Shown: in pieces, positions 14,677-24,286 of the stretch
Numbering within the stretch: position 1 is the first letter of the stretch
Layout of the letters: every line of letters starts with the position of its first letter
NCBI RefSeq assembly: GCF_009604375.1
Contig: NZ_WEGH01000003.1
Location: forward strand, 1,240,001 to 1,304,000
DNA length: 64,000 bases
Direction of reading: 5' to 3'
Source: Actinomadura macrotermitis
GTDB taxonomy: Bacteria; Actinomycetota; Actinomycetes; Streptosporangiales; Streptosporangiaceae
Program-made: the position numbers and the translations under genes
The notes under the pieces: generated by a model
What the model was told of the DNA's origin: nothing
Seen by the model: only the letters and a program-made list of their open reading frames with translations
Database searches by the model: none

Positions 14677-15632
14677 GAGCCGCCCCCTCCGCCCGCGTCC
14701 ATGGTGTGCCGGCCGCGCAGCGCCGTCGCGCGGCCCTGCCAGCCCGCGACGGTGGTCGGGACCTCGGCGGGGACCCCGGGCCGGTCGCCGGGGTCGGTGA
14801 GGAACCGGTTCGGCAGCTCGTAGCGCGACAGCCGCCGCAGCCACAGGAACGCCAGCGCGTACAGGGCGATGACGACGCACAGCATGAGCTGGCCGAGGAC
14901 GCCGTCGTAGGGCTCGACGTAGGAGTGGTTGAACACCGCCAGGCCGAGCGCGGTGCCGACCGACACCGCGACGACGATGCGGACGCTGCGCCGGGTGGCG
15001 CGCCGCTCGGCCTCGACGCGCCGCCGCATGTCCAGTTCGGCGCGGGCCGATCCGGCGAGGGCGCCGAGCATGTCGCGCAGGCCCGGCCCGCGCAGCTTGG
15101 CGTTCAGGATGAGCGCGGCGACGACCAGGTCGGCGGAGGGGTCGTCGAGCTCGTCGGCGAAGCGGCGCAGGGCGTCGGGCATCGGGACGCGGGTGTGCAG
15201 CCGGTCGACGAGTTCGCGCAGCGGCTGTTTCAGCGCGGGCGCGGCGGCCCGCTGGGACGCCGGGATGGCCTGCTCCAGGCCGACGGCGCCGGCGATGGTG
15301 TCGCGCAGCGACTCGGTCCAGGCGGCGAGGGCCTCCAGCCGGGCCATGCCGCGGCGCTCCTCGGCGGCGCCGCCGGCCAGGCCGTTCCAGCCGAGGACGA
15401 GCACGGCGGTGCCGGCGGCGGCGACCGGCCAGCGGGTGACGACCAGCACCAGCGCGCCGGTGATGGCGGCGAGGGCGCCGCGGGTCGTCAGGGTCTTGAT
15501 CACGTCCTCGCGGCTGCGGCGCCGCCGGGCCTGGCGGACCGGCATGCCGCGCAGCGCGGCGATCAGCAGCAGCACGCCGCCGCCGGCCAGGGCGCCGGTG
15601 AGGACGGCCGCCAGCACGTCGGGGGCGATCAC
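14673..15632 (-). CDS. tadB: TadB-like type II secretion F-domain membrane protein
   Basis: A 319-aa membrane protein. N-terminal helices are at about 8-30 and 55-85, the T2SSF domain at about 95-220 (LEALAAWTESLRDTIAGAVG, LEQAIPASQR, RRFADELDDPSADLVVAALI), and paired helices near 225-290. It overlaps tadA by four bases and tadC by four. Forms the polytopic platform that couples TadA to pilin assembly. Confidence 0.88.
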   Translation of the reverse strand: MIAPDVLAAVLTGALAGGGVLLLIAALRGMPVRQARRRRSREDVIKTLTTRGALAAITGALVLVVTRWPVAAAGTAVLVLGWNGLAGGAAEERRGMARLEALAAWTESLRDTIAGAVGLEQAIPASQRAAAPALKQPLRELVDRLHTRVPMPDALRRFADELDDPSADLVVAALILNAKLRGPGLRDMLGALAGSARAELDMRRRVEAERRATRRSVRIVVAVSVGTALGLAVFNHSYVEPYDGVLGQLMLCVVIALYALAFLWLRRLSRYELPNRFLTDPGDRPGVPAEVPTTVAGWQGRATALRGRHTMDAGGGGGS

Positions 15633-16930
15633 CAGGAGCCTCCGAGGGAGGTGTCGTAGCCGTACTCGGCGAGCTCGTCGGCGCAGGCGATGGGCGCGGC
15701 GGGCACGACCGCGCCGGTCGGGCCGGGCGCGAACACCTCCGACGACAGGACGCGGCCGTCGCAGCCGGTGACCTCGCGGATGCTGGCGACGTAGCGGCGC
15801 AGCCGGCCGCCGCGCGCGTACTCGTTGCGCTTCTCGATGAACACCACGAAGTCGATGGCGCCCGCGATGAGCATGTGGGTGGCCTCGACCGGCAGCCGCT
15901 CCTCGGCCTGGATGGCGTAGGTGGCGATGCGGTTGAAGACCTCCATGGAGGAGTTGGCGTGGATGGTCGACAGGGAGCCGTCGTTGCCCTGGGTCATCGC
16001 GTTCAGCATGGTGACGATCTCGTCGCCGAGGACCTCGCCGACGATGACGCGCGAGGGGTTCATGCGCAGCGAGCGGCGCACCAGCTCGGCCATGGAGATC
16101 TCGCCCTGCCCCTCGGAGTTGGGCAGGCGCTGCTCGAACGCGACGCAGTTGGGGTGCAGTTCGGGGAAGGCGTCCAGGCCGAGCTCCAGCGCGCGCTCGA
16201 CGGTGATGAGGCGCTCGTGCGGCGGGATCTCGTTGGCGACGGCGCGCAGCAGCGTGGTCTTGCCGGCGTTGGTGGCGCCAGCGAACATGATGTTCTTGCG
16301 GGCGTGCACGGCGGCGCGCAGGAACCGGCCGACGTCCTCGCTGAAGGTGCCGGTGCCGACCAGGTCGGACAGGAACACCTTGCCGAGGCGGGCGCGGCGG
16401 ATCGACAGGGCGGGCCGGACGGTGACGTCCATGACGGCCGACAGGCGCGACCCGTCGGGCAGCCGCAGGTCGAGCTGGGGGTTGGCGGTGTCGAAGGGCC
16501 GCGAGGACAGGCCGCTGTAGGCGGCGAGGATCTGGATGAGCTCGACGAGCTCCTCGTCGCTCTCGGCGACGGGCTCGCCCATCACCTCGCGGCCGTCGGC
16601 GTAGCCGATGAACACCCGGTCGCAGCCGTTGACGTCGATGTTCTCGATCTCGGGGTCCTCCAGCAGCGGCTGGAGCCGGCCGACGCCGAACAGCGCGGCG
16701 TGCACGCCCGCGGCGAGCGCCTCCTCCTCTTCGGCGTTGGGCGGGCGGCGGCCCGCGGTGATCTCACCGCGGGCGAACTCCTCCAGCACCTGGCCGATGA
16801 GGGCGCGCGCGAACTGCCGCTCGTCCTCGCCGGACATGGGCGCGAGCCCGTGCGCGGCGTCGAGGCGGCGCTGCTGGGCCAGGCGGTCGCCGACCTCCTG
16901 GCGGAGCCGTTTGACGAGGCCGTGGTCCAC
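15629..16930 (-). CDS. tadA: TadA/CpaF secretion ATPase
   Basis: A 433-aa cytoplasmic hexameric ATPase powering Tad pilus assembly. Residues about 70-180 form the N-terminal domain (PLLEDPEIENIDVNGCDRVF); Walker A GATNAGKTT near 220; the Asp box is around IPPHERLITVE; Walker B is RVIVGEVLGDE near 297; the His box is GSLSTIHANS. All catalytic elements are intact. It overlaps tadB and follows the CpaE-like gene directly. Confidence 0.95.
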   Translation of the reverse strand: MDHGLVKRLRQEVGDRLAQQRRLDAAHGLAPMSGEDERQFARALIGQVLEEFARGEITAGRRPPNAEEEEALAAGVHAALFGVGRLQPLLEDPEIENIDVNGCDRVFIGYADGREVMGEPVAESDEELVELIQILAAYSGLSSRPFDTANPQLDLRLPDGSRLSAVMDVTVRPALSIRRARLGKVFLSDLVGTGTFSEDVGRFLRAAVHARKNIMFAGATNAGKTTLLRAVANEIPPHERLITVERALELGLDAFPELHPNCVAFEQRLPNSEGQGEISMAELVRRSLRMNPSRVIVGEVLGDEIVTMLNAMTQGNDGSLSTIHANSSMEVFNRIATYAIQAEERLPVEATHMLIAGAIDFVVFIEKRNEYARGGRLRRYVASIREVTGCDGRVLSSEVFAPGPTGAVVPAAPIACADELAEYGYDTSLGGSW

Positions 16931-17818
16931 CTACAGCCTCCCTTCCTCCAGCAGCCGGACGGGTGGGGGCTCGGCGCCCGCGGGGGCGCGGCCGGGGCGG
17001 GCGGCGAGCCGGCCGGCCAGGTCGCCGGCCACCTCGCGGGCCGAGCGGATCAGCAGCGACCGGTCGAGCTTGCCGCCCCACTGGCCCGACAGCAGCGCGG
17101 CGCCCTTGGGGTCCAGGGCGAGGCCGCCGATGACGCTGACGGGCGGCGCGGGCGGGCCGCCGGGCGGCGCGGTGTCCAGGCGGCGCTGCTGCGCGCCGGT
17201 GACGATGCGGTCGACCTCGGAGATGGAGGCGCGGAAGTCGCGGGGGTCGGCCAGCACCAGCACCCCGATCGGCGGGCCGCCGCGCAGCTCGCCGCTCAGC
17301 GCGGCGATGCGTTCGCGCAGGTGGGCGACCTGTTCGAGGGTGGCGCGGGTGACCAGGACGACCATGTCGGCCTCGCGCATCAGGTCGGTCAGCGGACTGG
17401 CGGCGCCGAGCCGGCCGCAGTCGGCGAGCACGTCGACCTGGCCGAGGCCGGCGAAGGCGCGGCCGAGCGGCCCCCACAGCCAGGTCATGCCCTGCGCCTG
17501 CTCGGCGCTGGTGATGCCGACCAGCACGTCCAGGCCGCCGACGAGGCGCTGGCAGTGCTCGGCGACCTGGTCGGGGCGCAGGCCGCGGCGGGCGGTGGCG
17601 GCGAGGCTGAGCAGGCCGCGCGAGGGGTTGAGCATGCCGCCGGGGCCGGCCGCGTCGCCGGGCTCGCCGGCCGCGGCGGGCAGCCGGTAGACCAGGTCGC
17701 CGCCCGCCTGGTCGCACTCGGCGACCAGCACCGGGCGGGGCCACACGGCGCCGAGGGCGACGGCGGTGGTGGTGACCCCGGGCGCCCCCTTGTCCGCCGC
17801 GAGCGCGATGAGAGCCAC
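16931..17818 (-). CDS. CpaE/TadZ-like MinD-type ATPase
   Basis: A 295-aa protein starting at a GTG (17816-17818): MALIALAADKGAPGVTTTAV with a deviant P-loop (KGAPGVTT), then ECDQAGGDLVYRL, VLADCGRLG (Walker B-like) and VTRATLEQVAHLRERI. This is the divergent ParA/MinD fold used as TadZ/CpaE, which positions the Tad machine. A phospho-receiver domain is absent. Two bases separate it from the upstream SAF gene. The C-terminus is Pro/Gly/Arg-rich. Confidence 0.82.
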   Translation of the reverse strand: MALIALAADKGAPGVTTTAVALGAVWPRPVLVAECDQAGGDLVYRLPAAAGEPGDAAGPGGMLNPSRGLLSLAATARRGLRPDQVAEHCQRLVGGLDVLVGITSAEQAQGMTWLWGPLGRAFAGLGQVDVLADCGRLGAASPLTDLMREADMVVLVTRATLEQVAHLRERIAALSGELRGGPPIGVLVLADPRDFRASISEVDRIVTGAQQRRLDTAPPGGPPAPPVSVIGGLALDPKGAALLSGQWGGKLDRSLLIRSAREVAGDLAGRLAARPGRAPAGAEPPPVRLLEEGRL

Positions 17819-17820
17819 GG

Positions 17821-18642
17821 TCAGTTCCCGCCCGTGCCGGTGGTGGGCGACGCCGGGACGGACGGCGGCGCGCCGCCCGCCGGCACCTTGGTGCCCTCGG
17901 GGATCAGCGCGACGGCCACCGATCCGGCCGACGCGGCCTGGGTGACCTGGGGCGCCTCGGCGGGCGGGACGGCGACGTCGACGGTGGTCTGGTCGCCGCG
18001 CAGCCGGTCCCGGTCGCCGCGCGACACCCCGACCACGATGGCGTCGGCCGACAGCACGCTGCCCGGGCGCGGCCCGCCGCCACTGCCCGACCCGCCGGAG
18101 CCGACCGCGTACAGGCCGACGTGGCGGCCGATGCCGAGGCCGGCGGAGGGGAACTGGCCCGGCTTCAGCGCGAGGCCGACGACGACGCGGCCCTTGGCGG
18201 CGTTGCTTCCGGTGCTGACCATGGAGCCGGTGCTGACCATGGAGTTGGTGAGCAGCGCGCCCTTCACCAGCGGGACCGAGGCGTAGTAGTTCACCACCTT
18301 GGCGCGTTCGGACCAGCTGACGAACTGGATGCCGGTGTCGCCGACCTGCACCTCCTCCAGGGCGTCGGCCGGGATCTGCTGGCCGGCCGCGACCGGCCGC
18401 GCGATGGCGATCGCCGACACCCGCTGGCCGCTGGCCATCACCAGGTAGGCGCTGGTCAGCGCGCCGCCGAGGATGAGCAGCACGGCGAGCGCGGCGAGGG
18501 CGGGCTTGCGTTCGCGGGGCGCGGCCGGCAGCCGCTGGCCGCCCGCCGAGCCGAGCCCGGGCCGGCCGGGGCCGGCGCCGCCTGCCGGGGGCGCCGTCGA
18601 GACGCCGCCGGCGGAGTGGTTGGACTTCATCGCCTTGGCCAC
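17821..18642 (-). CDS. SAF-domain pilus protein (CpaB/RcpC-like)
   Basis: A 273-aa first gene of the Tad operon. A Pro/Gly-rich cytoplasmic N-terminus (about 1-45), one membrane helix (ALAALAVLLILGGALTSAYL), then a SAF domain (AIARPVAAGQQIPADALEEV, GLALKPGQFPSAGL) placed outside the membrane. Residues about 130-145 contain SMVSTG twice from an 18-bp tandem repeat. CpaB/RcpC proteins assist pilus channel formation in didermic bacteria; in actinomycetes the role is not defined. Confidence 0.82.
   Translation of the reverse strand: MAKAMKSNHSAGGVSTAPPAGGAGPGRPGLGSAGGQRLPAAPRERKPALAALAVLLILGGALTSAYLVMASGQRVSAIAIARPVAAGQQIPADALEEVQVGDTGIQFVSWSERAKVVNYYASVPLVKGALLTNSMVSTGSMVSTGSNAAKGRVVVGLALKPGQFPSAGLGIGRHVGLYAVGSGGSGSGGGPRPGSVLSADAIVVGVSRGDRDRLRGDQTTVDVAVPPAEAPQVTQAASAGSVAVALIPEGTKVPAGGAPPSVPASPTTGTGGN
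18211..18246 (-). repeat. 18-bp in-frame tandem repeat in the SAF gene
   Basis: GGTGCTGACCATGGAG plus two bases occurs twice in a row (18211-18228, 18229-18246), coding SMVSTG twice. Being a multiple of three it changes length without breaking the frame. Confidence 0.8.
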
Positions 18643-18993
18643 GCGCTCCCTCCACGAGATCCCCGGAACGACCGGAGCGATCCATGCTCGCCGGGCCGGT
18701 GAGGCCGCGTCAATGGATTCGGGCGGTTGAAGCCGTCCCGTGACTCCCCGTGTAAGGATGACGGGAAAATTGGTGGATCAACCACATTATGGCCAGTGAT
18801 CTAGTGAACGTCTGACAGAACGCGCCTCAGGGGCGCGAAATGGCGCGCGCCGATCCGCCTCCGGCATTCGCGCGGCGGCGGGCCCCGGCGGCGGGCGCGG
18901 CGGGGCATACGCCAATAAGCTGGCCCGGGCATCCGGGCCAGGGCGGCCGGACGCGTGCGGCGGCGCACGGCGGCGCGAAATGAAGGGGCTGGA
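18643..18993. other. Divergent regulatory region between Tad and FtsK/EccC loci
   Basis: About 350 bp without a gene, unusually AT-rich around 18755-18800. It must contain both promoters. TGGTGGATCAACCA (18771-18784) is a 12-of-14 palindrome and a candidate operator. No regulator gene adjoins. Confidence 0.5.
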
Positions 18994-21900
18994 ATGCGGA
19001 TCTCGTGCACGGCGCTCACCGGTGAGGGCCCTCGTGACGTCGTGATCGATATCGATTCCGAAGTGACCGTCGGCGGGGTCGCACAATCGCTTTTCCGTGC
19101 TTTGGACGGCTCCGCCCCGCCGAACGACGCTCCGCACGTTCCGGCGCCGCGGCTTTCGAAAGGCGAGCCGCTCCCGCTCTGGCTGGACGGCCGGATGCTC
19201 GACCCGCAGGCCCCCGCCGCCAAGGAGCTGCGCGACGGCGCCCTGGTCGCGGTCGACCGGGGCGCGGCCGCGGCGACCGTGCTCGGCGAGCCGTCCGGGC
19301 TGGTGGAGATCCGCGCGGTGGGCGGCCCGGCGGCCGGGCCGGTGCACCGCCTCAGCCTCGGCTCGACCACGCTCGGGTCGGGCTCGCAGGTCGACATCAC
19401 GCTGGACGACCCGGCCGTCCCCGAGGTCGCGCTGCGCGTCACGGTCGCGCCCGAGGGCGTCCAGGTCGAGACGGCGACCGGCACGGCCGCGACGCTGGAC
19501 GGCGACCCGCTGGAGGGCCCGGTGCCCTGGCCGCCGGGCGCGCTGCTGGCGATCGGGTCGGGCGTGCTGACGCTCGCGCCGAGCACCGCGCCCGACACCC
19601 ACCTGGAGCCGCTGCCGGGCGGCGGCCTGGCGTTCAACCGGCCGCCCCGGCTGCGCCCGGCGCGGCGCGACCGGCGGCTGGAGGTGCCGAAGCGGCCCGT
19701 CCGCGACCCCAAGGAGCGGCTGCGGCTGTTCGGCGCGCTGCTGTTCTCGGCGTTCGGCCTGGTCATGGCGTTCGGGCTCGGGCAGTGGTGGTGGGCGCTG
19801 TTCGCGCTGGCCTGGCCGGTGATGACCGTCGGCGAGTGGCTCGGCGACCGGCTGCACGGCCGCAAGTCCTATCGGAAGGCGCTGAAGGAGTACGAGGAGA
19901 AGACGGCGCGGTTCGGCGGCGAGCTGGACCGGCTGCGCCGCGGCGACGAGGCCGAGCGCCGCACCCTGTACCCCGATCCGGCCAAGGTGCTGCTCACCGC
20001 GACCGGGCCGCGGCGGCGGCTGTGGGAGCGGCGCCCCGCCGACGCCGACTGGCTGCACCTGCGCCTCGGCCTGGCCGACCTGCCCGCTCGCGTCGAACTG
20101 GTCGGCAACGAGCCGGGCGAGGACCGGGTGGAGCTGCCGGCGGCGCGGCTGGTGCCGGTCGCGCTGCCGCTGGCCGAGCTCGGCGTGCTCGGGCTGACCG
20201 GGCCGCGGGACGCCTCGCGCGGCCTGGCCCGCTGGCTCGTCGCGCAGGCCGCCGCGCTGCACAGCCCGCGCGACCTGGCCGTCGTCGTGCTGACCGCGGG
20301 GCCGGAGGCGGGCGAGGAGTGGAACTGGGTGCGGTGGCTGCCGCACTGCGCGCCGCGCGAGGGCGAGGAGTGCACCGCGCTCGTCGGCGGCGACCCCGAG
20401 TCGGTCGCGCACCGCGTGACCGAGCTGGCGATCCGGCTGACCGAGCGGCGGCGCGCCGCGCAGGCGCAGGCCGGTTTCTTCGGGCGGGACAAGGCGGCGG
20501 AGTCCGTCCCCTACAACATCCTGATCGTGCTGGACGGAGCGCGCGCGCTGCGACGCGTCCCGGGCATGCCGATGCTGCTGTCGCGCGGCGCCGAGCACGG
20601 CATCTACGCCATCTGCGTGGACGACGAGGAGAAGCTGCTGCCGGAGGAGTGCAGCGCGGTCGCCTCCCTCGGAACCGGGGCGATGCGGCTGCGAGGCGAA
20701 GGGCTGGACGTCATCGGCCCGGTGCTCCCCGACCAGGTCTCGGTGTCGTGGGCGGACCGGGTGGCGCGCGCGCTGGCACCCGTCCGGGACGTGTCGCGCG
20801 AGGACGCCGAAGAGGCCATTCCCAGCGAGGTGCGCCTGCTGGACCTGCTCGGCATGCCCGACCCGACCGCCGAGCACGTCCTGCAGTCGTGGGCCCGCAC
20901 CGGCGGCCGCAGCACCCGCGTGCCCATCGGGATCGGCACCGACGGCGTCCACGAGGTCGACCTGCAGTTGGACGGCCCGCACGGCCTGATCGCCGGCACC
21001 ACCGGCGCGGGCAAGTCCGAGCTGCTGCAGACGCTGATCGCGTCGCTGGCGGTGGCGAACCGGCCCGACGAGCTGACGTTCGTCCTCATCGACTACAAGG
21101 GCGGCGCGGCGTTCAAGGACTGCGCGCGGCTCCCGCACACCGTCGGCATGGTCACCGACCTGGACGGGCACGCCACCGAGCGCGCGCTGGAGTCGCTCGC
21201 GGCCGAGCTGCGGCGGCGCGAGGAGATCCTGCTCGCCGCCGGCGCCAAGGACCTCGACGACTACAACGACCTGCGCGGCGCCGGCGGCGACCTGGCCGTG
21301 GTGCCGCGCCTGCTGCTGGTCATCGACGAGTTCGCCGCGATGGTCACCGAACTGCCCGACTTCGTCACCGGCCTGGTCGACATCGGGCGGCGCGGCCGGT
21401 CCCTCGGCGTCCACCTGCTGCTGGCCACGCAGCGGCCGGCCGGCGTGGTCACCGCCGACATCCGCGCCAACACCAACCTGCGGATCGCGCTGCGCGTCAC
21501 CGACCCCGACGAGTCGACCGACGTGCTGGACGCCCCCGAGGCCGCGCAGATCGCCAAGTCCACGCCGGGCCGCTGCTACGTCCGCTCCGGCGCGTCCTCG
21601 CTGCACGCCGTCCAGTCCGCGCGGATCGGCGGCCGCCGGCCCGGCGCGCAGACCGCGCGCACGCTCGTGCAGCCCGTGCCCTGGCAGGGCCTCGGCCGCC
21701 CGCTGCCCGCGCCCCGCGACGCCGCCGACGACCAGGCGATGGTCACCGACCTGGCGGTGCTGGTGCAGGCCGTCGACGAGGCGGCGCGACGCTCGGGCAT
21801 CGCCCGGCAGCCGTCGCCGTGGCTGACGCCGCTGCCCGAGCAGGTCCGGCTCGCCCCGCGCACCGCCGCGGGCGGCTCGGTCGTGGACGTGCCGCCGGTC

Positions 21901-23439
21901 GCGTTCGGCATCACCGACCTGCCCGCCGTCCAGTCCCGCGAGCCGCTGGCGCTGGACCTGGCCGCGGGCGGGCACCTGTACCTCGCCGGGTCGGCGCAGT
22001 CGGGCCGCTCGACGGCGCTGCGCAGCATCGCCGGCTCCCTGGCGGGCGGCTGCACCCCCTACGACGTGCACCTGTACGCGATCGACTGCGGCGCCAACGC
22101 GCTGCTGCCGCTGGTCTCGCTGCCGCACACCGGCGCGGTCGTCGGCCGCGACCAGCTCGACCGCTGCGAGCGGCTGCTGACCGCCCTGTCGGCCGAGGTG
22201 TCGCGCCGCCAGCAGCTCCTGGCCGGGGCGGGCTTCGCCTCCCTGGCCGAGCAGCGCGGGGCCGTCGCCGCCACCGACCGGCTGCCGTGGATGGTGCTGC
22301 TGCTGGACCGCTGGGAGGGGTTCCTCGGCGCGTTCGAGCACTACGACTACGGCCGGCTCGTCGACACGTTCCTGCGGCTGCTGCGCGAGGGCGCCGCGGT
22401 GGGGCTGCGCGCCGTCGTCACCGGCGACCGGTCGGGGCTGAGCGGGCAGGTCTCCACCGTCTTCGACCGGCGCCTGGTGCTGCGGATGGCCGACCCGAAC
22501 GACTACGGGTACGCGGGGCTGCAGGAGAAGCAGATCCCGGCCGCCATGCCGCCGGGCCGCGCCCTGGAGGTCGTCGCGCCGGGGCTGCCGCCGCGCGAGT
22601 CGCAGATCGGGCTGCTCGGCGACGACCCGTCCGGCACCGCGCAGGTCGCCGCGCTGCAGGAGATCGCGCGCGGCTGCGCGGCCCGCTACGGGCGGCTGCC
22701 GCGGGCGCGCCGGCCGCTGCACGTCGACGAGCTGCCGGTCCGCGTCACCTACCGCGAGGCGATGACGCTCGACCCCGACTTCCTGCCGCCGTCGGCGCTG
22801 TGGGCGCTGGTCGGCGTCGGCGGCGACACCCTCGCGCCCGTCGGCGTCGACCTGCTCAACGAGGGGCCGGGGTTCATCGTCGCCGGGCCGCCGCGCTCGG
22901 GCCGCTCCACGACGCTGCGCACCATCGTGCACTCCCTGCTGGACCCGGCGGTCGCGGGCGGCCTGGTCCCGGTCGTGCTGATCACCCCGCGCCGGTCGCC
23001 GCTGCGGCTCCTGGCGGGCCGGCCCGGCGTGCTCGGCGTGCTGAACGCCGACGCCGAGGCCGCCGACCTGGAGGCCGTCATCGGCGACGAGCACCGCTAC
23101 GCCGTCATCGTCGACGACGCCGAGCTGCTCGACGAGACCGAGCTCGACGACGCCCTGCGCGACGTGCTGCGCACCGCCCGCGACGGCGAGCACGCCGTCG
23201 TCCTCGGCGGCACCACCGAGGACCTGGCCCGCGGCTACCGCGGCTTCATGGCCGACACCCGCCGCTCCCGCTCGGGCGTGCTGCTGTCGGTGGACTCCCC
23301 CGACGACGGCGACCTGTTCGGCCTGCGCCTGCCCCGCAACGCCCCCCTCGGCGGGCCGACCGGGCGCGGCCTGTTCGTCATCGCGGGCGCCACGACCCAG
23401 ATCCAGGTGGCGCTGCCGCCGCCGGTGAGCGGCGCCTGA
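18994..23439 (+). CDS. FHA/FtsK-SpoIIIE ATPase, EccC/EssC-like (type VII secretion)
   Basis: A 1,481-aa membrane ATPase. The N-terminus (about 1-190) has a ubiquitin-like/FHA-like region (RISCTALTGEGPRDVVIDID; LSLGSTTLGSGSQVDITLDD). Two membrane helices lie near 245-285 (LFGALLFSAFGLVMAFGLGQ). Three FtsK domains follow: the first has an intact Walker A GTTGAGKS (about 668) and Walker B LIDYKGGAAF; the second (GSAQSGRS, about 997) and third (GPPRSGRS, about 1296) are typical substrate-binding repeats. This matches EssC/EccC, the motor exporting WXG100 proteins. GAAGGGG precedes the start at 18994. No eccB, eccD, eccE or mycosin gene is in the window; a WXG100 cassette lies 13 kb downstream. 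Confidence 0.92.
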   Translation: MRISCTALTGEGPRDVVIDIDSEVTVGGVAQSLFRALDGSAPPNDAPHVPAPRLSKGEPLPLWLDGRMLDPQAPAAKELRDGALVAVDRGAAAATVLGEPSGLVEIRAVGGPAAGPVHRLSLGSTTLGSGSQVDITLDDPAVPEVALRVTVAPEGVQVETATGTAATLDGDPLEGPVPWPPGALLAIGSGVLTLAPSTAPDTHLEPLPGGGLAFNRPPRLRPARRDRRLEVPKRPVRDPKERLRLFGALLFSAFGLVMAFGLGQWWWALFALAWPVMTVGEWLGDRLHGRKSYRKALKEYEEKTARFGGELDRLRRGDEAERRTLYPDPAKVLLTATGPRRRLWERRPADADWLHLRLGLADLPARVELVGNEPGEDRVELPAARLVPVALPLAELGVLGLTGPRDASRGLARWLVAQAAALHSPRDLAVVVLTAGPEAGEEWNWVRWLPHCAPREGEECTALVGGDPESVAHRVTELAIRLTERRRAAQAQAGFFGRDKAAESVPYNILIVLDGARALRRVPGMPMLLSRGAEHGIYAICVDDEEKLLPEECSAVASLGTGAMRLRGEGLDVIGPVLPDQVSVSWADRVARALAPVRDVSREDAEEAIPSEVRLLDLLGMPDPTAEHVLQSWARTGGRSTRVPIGIGTDGVHEVDLQLDGPHGLIAGTTGAGKSELLQTLIASLAVANRPDELTFVLIDYKGGAAFKDCARLPHTVGMVTDLDGHATERALESLAAELRRREEILLAAGAKDLDDYNDLRGAGGDLAVVPRLLLVIDEFAAMVTELPDFVTGLVDIGRRGRSLGVHLLLATQRPAGVVTADIRANTNLRIALRVTDPDESTDVLDAPEAAQIAKSTPGRCYVRSGASSLHAVQSARIGGRRPGAQTARTLVQPVPWQGLGRPLPAPRDAADDQAMVTDLAVLVQAVDEAARRSGIARQPSPWLTPLPEQVRLAPRTAAGGSVVDVPPVAFGITDLPAVQSREPLALDLAAGGHLYLAGSAQSGRSTALRSIAGSLAGGCTPYDVHLYAIDCGANALLPLVSLPHTGAVVGRDQLDRCERLLTALSAEVSRRQQLLAGAGFASLAEQRGAVAATDRLPWMVLLLDRWEGFLGAFEHYDYGRLVDTFLRLLREGAAVGLRAVVTGDRSGLSGQVSTVFDRRLVLRMADPNDYGYAGLQEKQIPAAMPPGRALEVVAPGLPPRESQIGLLGDDPSGTAQVAALQEIARGCAARYGRLPRARRPLHVDELPVRVTYREAMTLDPDFLPPSALWALVGVGGDTLAPVGVDLLNEGPGFIVAGPPRSGRSTTLRTIVHSLLDPAVAGGLVPVVLITPRRSPLRLLAGRPGVLGVLNADAEAADLEAVIGDEHRYAVIVDDAELLDETELDDALRDVLRTARDGEHAVVLGGTTEDLARGYRGFMADTRRSRSGVLLSVDSPDDGDLFGLRLPRNAPLGGPTGRGLFVIAGATTQIQVALPPPVSGA

Positions 23440-23443
23440 CCGC

Positions 23444-24163
23444 TCAGACGCTCCTCAGGCAGGGCGACCGGACGGTCACCACCACGCCCGTGTCCCCGTC
23501 GCCGGGGAGCAGCTGGACGACGAAGCCGTCCCGGCTCTGGAAGGCGGCCTCGTAGCTGCGCCCGGTCGGCTTGTGGTCCCGCGCGAGCCGGCGGGCGATG
23601 CGGTCGACCTCGTCCTGCCCCTGGCCGGGCGGCGTGGGCAGCGTGGCGCGGTACTCCAGCATGCCGCTGCCGGGGGGCTCGACGAGGCCGCGGCGCCCGC
23701 CGTCGTAAGTCCAGCAGCCGCCGACCCGCGCCTTCTGCTCCGGCAGGTCCCTCCCGGTGGCGCCCCTCAGCTCGGCCTGCGCCCGCTGCGCCGCCTCGTC
23801 CACCGACAGGGCGCTGAACGGATCGGCGTAGGCCCGGTACATGCCCTCGGGCGCGTACAGATCGGGCGCCAGCCCGGCCAGCCACCCGCCGCTGAGCAGC
23901 ACCGCGACGCCCCACCCGCCGGCCAGCCCCGCCCCGGCCGCGAGCGCGCCCCGCACGACCAGCAGGACCCCGCCGCCGAGGCACACCGCGGCGCACGCGA
24001 CCGCGACCGCGACGACCAGCCCGAGCGAGGGCGGCCCCGGCATCCACCGCCGGTCGGGCGCCATCCCGAGGCCGACCGGCCACAGCAGCAGCGGCACCGA
24101 CAGCACGCCGCAGACCAGCAGCGCGAGCACGGCCCCACCGGCGACCCGGACGACGTGGCGCAT
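23444..24163 (-). CDS. Membrane-anchored hypothetical protein
   Basis: A 239-aa protein with three or four N-terminal helices (residues about 5-105: GGAVLALLVCGVLSVPLLLW, LGLVVAVAVACAAVCLGGGV) and an outer C-terminal domain with a Cys in GGCWTY and one near the end. It converges on the FtsK/EccC-like gene with four bases between the stops. No family recognised; location beside the secretion ATPase is suggestive only. Confidence 0.75.
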   Translation of the reverse strand: MRHVVRVAGGAVLALLVCGVLSVPLLLWPVGLGMAPDRRWMPGPPSLGLVVAVAVACAAVCLGGGVLLVVRGALAAGAGLAGGWGVAVLLSGGWLAGLAPDLYAPEGMYRAYADPFSALSVDEAAQRAQAELRGATGRDLPEQKARVGGCWTYDGGRRGLVEPPGSGMLEYRATLPTPPGQGQDEVDRIARRLARDHKPTGRSYEAAFQSRDGFVVQLLPGDGDTGVVVTVRSPCLRSV

Positions 24164-24239
24164 CCTGCCTCCCGCCGACCATCATCCGCCTCGGGCCGGC
24201 CGCTGTCAGGACGCGCCGCGAACCCGGCGCCGGAAAGCT

Positions 24240-24253
24240 CCAGTGAACACTGG
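24240..24253. promoter_or_regulatory. 14-bp palindrome in a divergent promoter region
   Basis: CCAGTG-AA-CACTGG is a perfect palindrome between the divergent genes at 24163 and 24287, 34 bp before the latter. A plausible dimer-binding operator; no regulator identified. Confidence 0.3.
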
Positions 24254-24286
24254 CGTTTTTTGGGAGATCGTTGAATAGTGCTCCCC

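Noticed and set aside
15875..18286. An 803-codon plus-strand frame across the Tad operon
   Set aside because: Antisense to tadA, the CpaE-like gene and the SAF gene; low-complexity Gly/Ala/Gln composition typical of high-GC shadow frames.
18787..23193. A 1,468-codon open frame on the minus strand
   Set aside because: It is the antisense shadow of the FtsK/EccC-like gene: Arg/Gln/Pro/Ala-rich, no motifs, while the plus strand has full FtsK motifs.
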